Source: Spirodela intermedia
Taxonomy: Eukaryota; Streptophyta; Magnoliopsida; Alismatales; Araceae
Direction of reading: 5' to 3'
Length of the DNA: 64,000 bases
NCBI GenBank assembly: GCA_902729315.2
Contig: LR746268.1
Coordinates: 396,001 to 460,000, forward strand
Shown here: positions 56,263 through 64,000 of the stretch, one piece after another
How the letters are laid out: every line of letters begins with the position of its first letter
Numbering within the stretch: position 1 is the stretch's first letter
The notes under the pieces: model-generated
Databases searched by the model: none
What the model saw: only the letters and a program-made list of their open reading frames with translations
Told to the model about the DNA's origin: nothing
Made by a program: the position numbers and the translations under genes

Positions 56263-58191
56263 CTCTACATCTACCTGACAAAGTATGTCTTCAATCTAAT
56301 GACTCACTTACTAGGCAACTAGCTATCCACAAGGGGCATATATGTTCATAGTGACAAGGTAGAAACTATTTATAATTGGCATCCACCCATCAGCTTTCGA
56401 GAATTTCATTAGTTCCTCAATATTATGGGATATCATCAAAGGTTTATTATTGACTATGATTCTATTATGTGCCCTTTGAATTAACTTTTAATGATAAATA
56501 CCTTCTAATATAGTGAGGAAGCAGCTACAACCTTCTAGTGTCCATGCTAGCTCTTATTGATTTTGTATAATCATATGAGTTGGAGGGAGACAGGTTAGGC
56601 CTTATTATTAGAGGCCTTATTGTCGGGGCAATACTCATAAATAAATATTGACCAATCACCTTCTTTAACTAGACACTCTTCTGTAGGACACTTAAAAATG
56701 ATGTATGAGTGAGAATTCATGACAATCTTCCTCTTAATTTTGAAGTGGTGTCAATATTTGTTTTGAAGTACATCTTGGACCTGCAAAAAATCATCTTGGA
56801 ATATCATAGATGACTATATAAAATCATGAGTCTTGATTTTGAAGTATATTATAAAATGAACATGTCAGCAAAGTTGTAGATATATTCATGTGAATTTCAC
56901 TCTAACTAAGCTTGAATCGAGGACCATACAACATCTAAAGGTTTCTCAACTACAACTCATAGACATTGTCACATTTGGTGAAGAAGTCTATTGTGACCTT
57001 TGCCTCTCCAAAATCCTTTTGACTCTTGAATAAGGTAGAGAGCAAAAAAATTATACTTTATATCAAGGCCTACTACTTCACTATAGAAGATTAATACTAT
57101 TGATAAATTCTTATCTCATTTTGAATATTTTCAGAGAATTTCATAATACAACCATATGAGACTACTTTCGCTTTATGTGCACTTACAAGAGGATTAATTA
57201 GAATTTAAATTATATGGGGGTAAACATCTTTATTAAAAGTGATATGGAAGCTTGCTTAACCTACCAATAGTATAAAGTTTAGTCCCTCTAACTAATAAGG
57301 TTGTTGTGGTGACTATCAATTTCAACACATCTAGGAAGATGTCTAGATAAACTTCATCAAAGGATTTCTTAAGTTATAGAGATTTAATTTGATCCAAAGT
57401 CATCATTAATAGACTAACTAACTATACATAAGTTTTGTGCCTTCAAACACCCTTTTACAAATTAGAAGTCACTATAATTTTTATCAAATGTTTTTTATTA
57501 TCTCCACGACATTTTATCCTCCATCATCACAAATAGAAACCATATCTTCATGAGTAATTTTTGGAAATAACTCTTTAGATCTAAGGGTCATATCTTTGCC
57601 AAATGAGTGCATATCACATTTAGATGAATTGATAAACTATGGTGCTGAATCATAACTTGGAAGTATACTTACAATCCCTCAACGAAGAACAACTACCATT
57701 ATTTTTTTTGGGTCATTTATGACTACGAGCTTCATGCTTTTGTGTAATATATTCCTCATTTTGCCAAGTTGGATGCAGTTGAACATTAGCTACAAGAGCA
57801 TGATGCCTAACTAGATAAACTAAAGTGTCATCTTAGCTTTGTCTAAAATTATATAAAAGTATAGATCAATAAATAGTGGGAGCTAGAGTTCAATGTCGAT
57901 GACCTCATCTTCCTATTGGCCTTTTCCATCATTCATATGATCTTCTACATGTTGCAGCTCAAGAAAGGTCTCAATCTAATAACAAAAGATATCTAAGCTC
58001 TATTACCATGCCCTCAAATATGATGACAACTCTAACTCAATAGTACTCCTTGATATACAAAAAAACTCAATAGGGACTCGAGTTTTCATTTGATGGGAGA
58101 AACACTTCTCTTCTAAAGCAACTTAGGAATATGTTCAAAGCATCATCCAATAGTTCCCTCACTTTTCTCTTACAAATTATGTCCAAGTTTT

Positions 58192-58200
58192 GAGGGGGGG
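58192..58200 (+). other. Polypurine tract
   Basis: GAGGGGGGG lies immediately before the right LTR, where plus-strand priming would occur. Confidence 0.55.
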
Positions 58201-58545
58201 TATAAATGAGATACTAAAGAATTTTGGACATCCTCGTTATTGAAGTATATGAGGTTTAATCACTATTAATTGTTACTAGATTAACACGACTCATTAGTGA
58301 TAAAGGATGCCAACCATTAATCACTAAAAGCAAATGTCACTTCAGTCTCATGAAGTTGTTTATACAAATAGAAGGCCTTAATAAAAGATGGGGTCTAAGT
58401 GAGAAGTAGTTACAATTCATGAGATTAACCATCTCTAATCTAGTCATTATCTAGATGTGATTGTGAGCTCCTCCTCCTATCATGAGAGTAACCTTTTTTG
58501 TCTTTTGAAACATTTTATTCCCCTTCTTTTGTTGGGCCCCATCAA
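58201..58545 (+). repeat. 3' LTR (approximate)
   Basis: This is the partner of the left LTR, starting after the polypurine tract and ending GGGCCCCATCAA. The first 100 bases diverge from, or are missing in, the left copy. Confidence 0.68.
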
Positions 58546-59316
58546 ACTCCCTATGTTTGATTTAAGTTGTAAGAAAAAATAGATGCACTTTATCAAGACA
58601 CATTTCTTTTAACTTACTCTAACTATAGAGATATTTTATTTATAGTTAGACATCGATAAACGTTCTTAATGATCAATTTTATATTATTGGTTTTAGGTAG
58701 TCAAATACTTCTAAAGTAAACATGAGCTCACTATTTTACTATTGTTAGTTTAGAGTTTTCTTACAACATGATGTATTGACATGGAGATTGAAGTTATGAA
58801 GGCTTATAATTATTTTCCAATGTTTTGAGGCATCAATAAGTTTATTTTATAGGCTATAACACAGTGTAAATGTCACGTAATAATATAATATGGTTCACCA
58901 ACTAGATTATTACACATTATGATTTCAACGTGCTAAAATATTGAGCTAGATGTATAGAGTTATTAGGTGATACTCTTAAGTTTGAAGAGTCAGTGCACGC
59001 ACGTGCATATGAGAAATAGATGCATAAAAAGAGATAGACGAGTGCGAGCGAGTGAGAGAGAGAGAGAGAAAGAGAGAGGGAAGGAAGAGAGAGGGAGAAT
59101 GAGGTAACATTACAAATTTTACGTATAGAAAACAAATTATTAAATTACTCAAACGTTAACAGAAACAACAAATCAAAGTTCAACAATTCTAGTAGCAAAT
59201 GAAAGAAAATTCAAATCTCTCTAAAACCATAGGCAAGCAACCAAAACGAGTCCAGATAACTAGATATCAGATTTTGAGCTCGTAAAGTCTCCTCGGCTCC
59301 ACATCTACACTCGCTG
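58546..59316. other. AT-rich intergenic DNA with a repeat segment and GA tract
   Basis: 58864-58978 resembles 62402-62514 (see the spacer entry). A GA-rich tract spans about 59052-59098. No gene was recognised. Confidence 0.5.
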
Positions 59317-59417
59317 TTACTCAGGCTGTTTACCTGCACCAGAATTATCGATACGTGATTAAAGATGTAAAGGGTGATGTCTATTGAAGCTACAGACCAA
59401 CTGTAGTTGTAGAGTCT

Positions 59418-59457
<40 letters not shown>

Positions 59458-60240
59458 GCACGCTCGGGCCCAGACATTGATGACACCGCTCCTAACTAAA
59501 AATTCAAAGAAGCACGAGCGTACTACACACATGTTTCTTCAAAAGTGAGATGTCACACGACGGCAAATATTTAAGAGGAAGAAACTGAGGGAACGTAGAC
59601 TAAACAAATAAGAAAAACAGAAAAAATAAATGATATATATACTGAGTAAAAAGGGATAAAGATACAGGGGAATTGGGTAGACCTGGGCCCCGAGCCTGGA
59701 GGTGGGCCTCCTTCAGAGTTGGGTCCCCCTCCCCGCTTTCCTGGATTCATAAAACACTAATGTCAAAGCAGGGAAAATAAGCTAAACTGTTGACGGCATA
59801 CCCTAGAGGGAGAAAGCTGAGAGGGGTTCCCAGGAGTGAATAAACCCATCCACAAACTCTTCTCTGTGGTTGGAAGCTACCTTTGTCTGATTTTCGATTC
59901 GTTTGGGAGGAAGAGGACTCTCCACGCTCAATGAGTCTCCTAGATGGCGCGGCCGATCTCCGGCGAGGAGCTTCCCTGGTGCCGCCGGAGAGGAAGGTAT
60001 CTGTGGGGTCCATGTTTACGGAAAGGGCGTCGTAGAATGGCTGATGGGTATCATCGATAAGTATCTGTCCTTCTTGATACCGGCCGCGGCCGTAGTTCTC
60101 CAAGAATTGTGTAACGGATTTCCAGTCGTAATATCTCAAACTGGTCCGGTTCAAAGGAAAATCGTCGTCAGAAAAGTAGTAAAGTTAGAGAAGAACAAAT
60201 TAAGAGGACTTAATGAGTACCTCGTCGGTTGGAGTGAGAA

Positions 60241-60316
<76 letters not shown>

Positions 60317-60940
60317 CAGCTAGGACGTACTCCATGATATATCTGTCGTCTGCCATCTGGCTCTGGAGATGATGGAGAACAAGAACCGCATGACTGAAAA
60401 ACCCTTGCCCCCCATGAATGGACAACTTCGCCCTGCAAGTATCTGCAACCCGGTAGATAGTGAACAGAAAATGGCCGGAAGAAACAAACCCTAGAAGAGA
60501 GAACGATCCATGAATTTTCTACTGAAACGACTCCAGTGTTTACCGTTAGCGTGAATTACTTCCCTCAGCACCCCACAGGTGGTGGTGCAGTCGGGCTCAG
60601 AGAATATCTCCCAGCCGGGGATCTGCGGCGGAGTGGCGACGTTGGCGTTGCCACCATCGCCACCGGAGGCAGCGCCGGGAGCCGCTGGCTGCTGAGTGGG
60701 ACCGCCGCCGCCTCCGTCGATGTTACGAGTGCCATCACTTCTGTTGTACACGACTGGTCCGACGTTCTGGTCAGGAGGGGGGTTGTTCTCTGATGTCTGC
60801 AGAACTTCGTTACTGACTCCGGGGAGAGGACGCAGGAGCTCGTGGATGTCTCTGGGAGGGGACTCCCAGAATCGGAGGACGCTGTCTTCCTCCGCTGCCA
60901 TCGGGTCATCTTCTTCCGGAGGAGGAGGATAGTTCTCCAT
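59317..60940 (-). CDS. Protein of unknown family, four-exon model
   Basis: Model in transcript order: 60940-60544, 60442-60331, 60140-59881, 59333-59317. It joins in phase to 261 residues ending SDKGKQPE. I do not recognise the family. Residues 1-100 are acidic, Pro/Gly-rich and probably disordered (MENYPPPPEEDDPM, then a GGGGG run). A folded-looking core spans about 105-215: PGWEIFSEPDCTTTCGVLRE, AKLSIHGGQGFFSHAVLVLH, YDWKSVTQFLENY and GQILIDDTHQPFYDAL. The C-terminus is basic and Ser-rich. No membrane segment is seen. The splice choices were forced by reading phase and by avoiding stops. The last exon, with only 17 coding bases, is the weakest; without it the frame runs on to a stop at 59747. 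A GA tract fills the start of intron 2. The left arm of a large inverted repeat begins 175 bases upstream of the ATG. Confidence 0.55.
59419..59457. repeat. (CT)n microsatellite
   Basis: About 19 CT units between the last two model exons of the unknown gene. Confidence 0.95.
60247..60314. repeat. (GA)n microsatellite, about 68 bases
   Basis: The longest pure dinucleotide tract in the window, in intron 2 of the unknown gene. It reads as CT repeats in the transcript, just after the donor. Confidence 0.97.
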
Positions 60941-61115
60941 GATGAATCCCTCGACGAGTCGGTAACAGGCCTGGTGGCGGTGCCTCGTGCCAAGCCTAAC
61001 CCCGCGACAGTTGCTGGCTTCCCAAGCTCCTGCCACTCCAATGGCTGCGGAGGGGAAGAGACAGATATACAGAGAGGACGAAGAATAAGAAGGGGCGAGA
61101 GAGAGAGAGAGAGAT

Positions 61116-61746
61116 GCAGTTAAGAGCCGTTGGGTTGGCAACGTTTGGAGATTTTGACAAAAGGAAAATCTCACCGTTGTCTCTCTAGAGCGATGTTAGC
61201 AACCGCTAGGGTTTCTGGAGAAGACGTCTCTAGGTCGGATTTTGCAGGGTTCTTCGCATCTCTATTACAGCTAATACTTAGCCGGAGCAGTTAATGCACT
61301 TCCTCTTGCGATTTCCTTCGAAATCACAGATTCCCGCCATCTCCATGAACCCTAATACCGTGACTGATTTTCTTCTTAAATAGAAATCCAACGTTCTCTA
61401 TCATAAGCATCAAATTTCCCTCAAATATTTCAGATCCGGTTCTCAGGTTTAAAGTTTTCTAAAGACCTTCCTCCCACTTCGTCGTCACCAGTTGGCCGAT
61501 TGAGACCCGGAAAGTGTGCCATCTTATTATATCAGATTTGACGAAGATTTAAGGTTCAATCAAGAGCATGTACTCTCTTTCTTCTCAGTGTTCAAAACGC
61601 AAACATATTCAGACACTCATCAACCTCCACCTCACTGATCCTGTTCTAGATTATGTCGCTTTATCAGTAGTTAGCACTCACATGGAGGGATTAGAAAGGC
61701 CATGAGACTGATCTAAAACCGGGAATTGTGTAATGTGCCCCTCCCG

Positions 61747-61795
<49 letters not shown>

Positions 61796-61990
61796 CTGGA
61801 GACCCCAGCTGTTTTCCTACCTCTTCCCTCCTAGCCCATGTCCATCCCTAAGCCACAGCAGCCGCCTTTCATTCCTCTCGCGGTGTCACCCTATGTCCCA
61901 CAACAGAAGCCCTATCCCTATACCTCTCGATGCCTCTATGCTGATCATCCTTTGATCTGTGACTGCAGCAAACCCCCTTCCATCTCACTT
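61116..61990 (+). repeat. Left arm of a large inverted repeat
   Basis: The sequence from GCAGTTAAGAGCCGTTGGGT to about CATCTCACTT matches the reverse complement of 63154-63972 along its length. Shared blocks include GGATTTTGC, TTCTTCGCATCTCTATTACA, CCCGCCATCTCCATGAACCC, CTGATCCTGTTCTAGATTAT and AATGTGCCCCTCC. A CT tract (61748-61792) is expanded in this arm only. Stops break the frame that stays open in the right arm. Confidence 0.9.
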
Positions 61991-62161
61991 AGGGCATCGT
62001 CCCCTTTGCCTATCCTCAGAGTGTCATTCCCTTCGTCTCTACCCCTCATCAAACCTTGTTGTTCTCATGACGAAAGTCTAGACATTGAGAACATTACCTT
62101 CACTAGCACGCCGAGTGAAAGACTTCTGGAGCCCATACTCATGTTTTGGGCATGCAATTAA
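61838..62161 (+). other. 107-codon open frame partly inside the left arm
   Basis: This ATG frame begins MSIPKPQQPPFIPLAVSPY. The right arm, read on the minus strand, has a counterpart beginning MSLPQPQQPLFISFVVSSY (63296 leftward). Both are open beyond 40 codons, but the composition is Pro/Ser-rich and unlike a known family. It is listed as a weak coding candidate only. Confidence 0.2.
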
Positions 62162-63153
62162 ATTTCACTCAACTTGATTTTGAATACAATTTTAATATTC
62201 GGATGTGGTTTTTTTTTTTGCCTAATTATCATATTTGAAATAGATCAAATTATTTATTTCAAGTTAATCTAATAATAAGGGATGTTAGATACTTGTACAA
62301 TTTTTTGCCTAAATTGTGTAGGTTTATGTACAAGCTACTTGTATCACTACTAATACTTAATGTGTTTAGATACTCAATTTTATTTATTAATTTATATTGG
62401 AGTGTAAATGTTATGTAGTGAGATAGTATACTTCACCAACTATTTTATTTCACAATGAAATTTTTACATATTAGAATTTGAGTTGGATATATGGAGTTAT
62501 TCAGTACCACTCTTGATTTTGTTACTTTGATATTAAGATATTAGGTTTGATATAATACTTCATTCACTCACAGTTGAATTCATCATGTCTTGACATATTA
62601 AGGTCGATATATCATCCTATTCCATCATGTAACTCATTATTATTACCTTATACTATTTTGGAACATATTTTCATGTGCTGAAATATTGTGTTTATTATAT
62701 GAAGTTCCTTGTATATAGCTCTCAAATGTAATACTTATGTTTCACAATTAAATTGGTCATTATTAAAATATTAGCATGGTAAAATTTTATTATTTTTTAA
62801 TGAAACAATTCATATACTAAAATAAAAATCTTAGCCATTACCATATTCTTCGTTTACTATTTTTTAATGAAGTATCAAACGTGATAGTTTATCACACAAA
62901 CTTAAAATAATAGAAATTTCAACCTTGATATACTACTATATTTTGTAATACAACGTCAATATATTGAGATATCAACTTTTATGTATTGTAGTATTTTGCG
63001 ATGTGAATTTCATATATGAAAATACCAAAATAGAAGTATTGCATTATTTCACAGTATAAACTGAAAATTTTACCATAGTACATGATCCATTTTGTTAACT
63101 ACAAAAAATCGGTAATGTTGTTCATCCATTGGGCTCATTTTTTGCTTGTACAC
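61991..63153. other. AT-rich spacer between the inverted arms
   Basis: About 1.16 kb, strongly AT-rich. 62402-62514 resembles 58864-58978 (GTGTAAATG, TTCACCAACTA and GAGTTATT blocks), and a weaker third version lies near 62665-62725. No gene was recognised. Confidence 0.55.
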
Positions 63154-63972
63154 AAGTGAGACGGAAGGGGGTTTTCTGCGGTGACAAGTCAAAGGATGAT
63201 GAGCATAAAGACACAGAAGGATGGGGATAGGGCTTCAGCAGTGGGGGATAGGATGACACCACGAAGGAAATGAAAAGCGGCTGTTGTGGTTGAGGGAGGG
63301 ACATGGGGTAGAAGAAGAGGTAGGAAAAGGGTTGGGGCCGCCAATATGAGAGAGAAAAAACTAAGGAGAGAGAGACACACAGGAGGGGCACATTACACAA
63401 CTCCCGGTTCAGTCTCATGGCCTTTCAAATCTCTCCATGAGTCTGCTACGTCGACATAATCTAGAACAGGATCAGTGAGAGGTTGATGGGTGTCTAAATT
63501 TTTCCGTGTTTTTGAATCCTGGGAAGAAAGGGAGTACAGTTCTGGATTGAACCTGAAATCTTCGTAGAAACTGAGATAATATAATCACACAGTTCCTAAT
63601 GATGCAGTGGGAGAAGGGTCTTTAAAAAGATTTAAATATAAGAACCGGATCTGGAATATTTGAGAGAAATTTGATGCTAATGCTAGAGAGCGTTGGATTT
63701 TGGGTTTAAGAAGAAAATCTATCACGGTATTAGGGTTCATGGAGATGGCGGGAATCGGTGATTTCGAAGGAATCGCAGGAGGAAGTGCATTAAATTGCTC
63801 CAGCTTAGTGTTAGCTGTAATAGAGATGCGAAGAACCCTAACGCAAAATCCGACCAGAGTCGTCTCCTCCAGAAACCCTAGCGGTTTCGAACGACGCTGT
63901 GGAGAGACGAGGGTGAGATTTTGTTTCTTGTAGAAGTCTCCTAACGTTGCCAACCCAACGGCTCTTAACTGC
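63154..63972 (-). repeat. Right arm of a large inverted repeat
   Basis: This is the reverse-complement partner of 61116-61990. Homology appears to continue as pyrimidine-rich sequence to the window end. On the minus strand a frame stays open from 63953 to 63585, but it begins at TTG and matches no family I know. Confidence 0.9.
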
Positions 63973-64000
63973 TATCCCACCCTGTCTGTCTCATTCTCTC

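Larger units (their letters stand above)
53450..58545 (+). mobile_element. Degenerate Ty3/gypsy LTR retrotransposon
   Basis: Two direct repeats bound the element, a primer-binding-site-like sequence follows the left one, a polypurine tract precedes the right one, and a broken reverse-transcriptase segment lies between, all in the plus orientation. The interior has no long open frame and is very AT-rich, as expected after long decay of methylated cytosines. Gag, protease, RNase H and integrase could not be confirmed by eye. Outer boundaries are uncertain by tens of bases, and no target-site duplication was identified. Confidence 0.72.

Noticed and set aside
53450-58545. Search for tRNA genes, CRISPR arrays, viral integrations or a defence-like gene cluster in the whole window
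   Set aside because: Nothing matching such features was seen. The only mobile element evident is the decayed LTR retrotransposon.
60210-60425. Ser-Leu repeat proteins read through CT tracts (also elsewhere)
   Set aside because: Dinucleotide repeats give long open SLSL or ERER frames automatically; these are not genes.
63585-63953. 122-codon minus-strand frame in the right inverted arm
   Set aside because: It starts at TTG, not ATG, and the left arm has stops in the same frame. It is kept only as part of the repeat description.

Overview
This is nuclear DNA from a flowering plant. Every multi-exon gene has plant-type GT-AG introns, and the products are plant-specific or plant-typical: nuclear-encoded PsbX, an ELF4-family clock protein, an MSL10-type channel, a TRFL-type telobox Myb, a plant RPA70 and a chloroplast-type nitrilase-like protein. 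Several single-exon or first-exon coding regions are very GC-rich (Dabb protein, PsbX, MSL N-terminus, RPA), while introns and intergenic DNA are AT-rich. That contrast fits a monocot or magnoliid better than a typical eudicot, but the window alone does not settle it. CT/GA microsatellites are unusually common and sit mostly in UTRs, promoters and introns.

Layout. 1-648 (-): amino-terminal part of an mTERF protein cut by the window edge. 2636-20585 (+): an 18-coding-exon DENN-domain gene of about 18 kb. 21947-22537 (-): small proline-rich type I membrane protein. 24057-24977 (-): two-domain stress-responsive A/B barrel (Dabb) protein, diverging from 27141-27449 (+), an ELF4-family gene; three G-boxes lie between them. 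29032-32597 (+): 40S ribosomal protein S3 with a GC-AG first intron and a tandem repeat array in intron 3. 33368-35408 (+): RPA 70 kDa subunit with an E2F-like site upstream. 36296-36649 (-): PsbX. 37396-40486 (-): MSL10-like mechanosensitive channel. 42200-48596 (+): TRFL-type Myb protein, converging on 49103-52271 (-), a nitrilase-like/omega-amidase gene with a 16-nt microexon. 53.45-58.55 kb: a decayed Ty3/gypsy LTR retrotransposon. 59317-60940 (-): a four-exon gene of unknown family. 61.1-64.0 kb: a large inverted duplication around an AT-rich spacer.

The genes do not form one pathway; this is an ordinary gene-rich euchromatic stretch followed by a repeat-rich stretch from about 52.4 kb. 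Coding models were built by hand: exons were joined only where splice sites and reading phase agree, and each joined length was checked to be a multiple of three. I found no convincing new multi-gene system. The items most worth checking are the inverted duplication at the right end, which predicts a head-to-head paralogue beyond the window, the repeat array in the RPS3 intron, the microexon and its flanking simple-sequence tracts, and the unassigned gene at 59317-60940.
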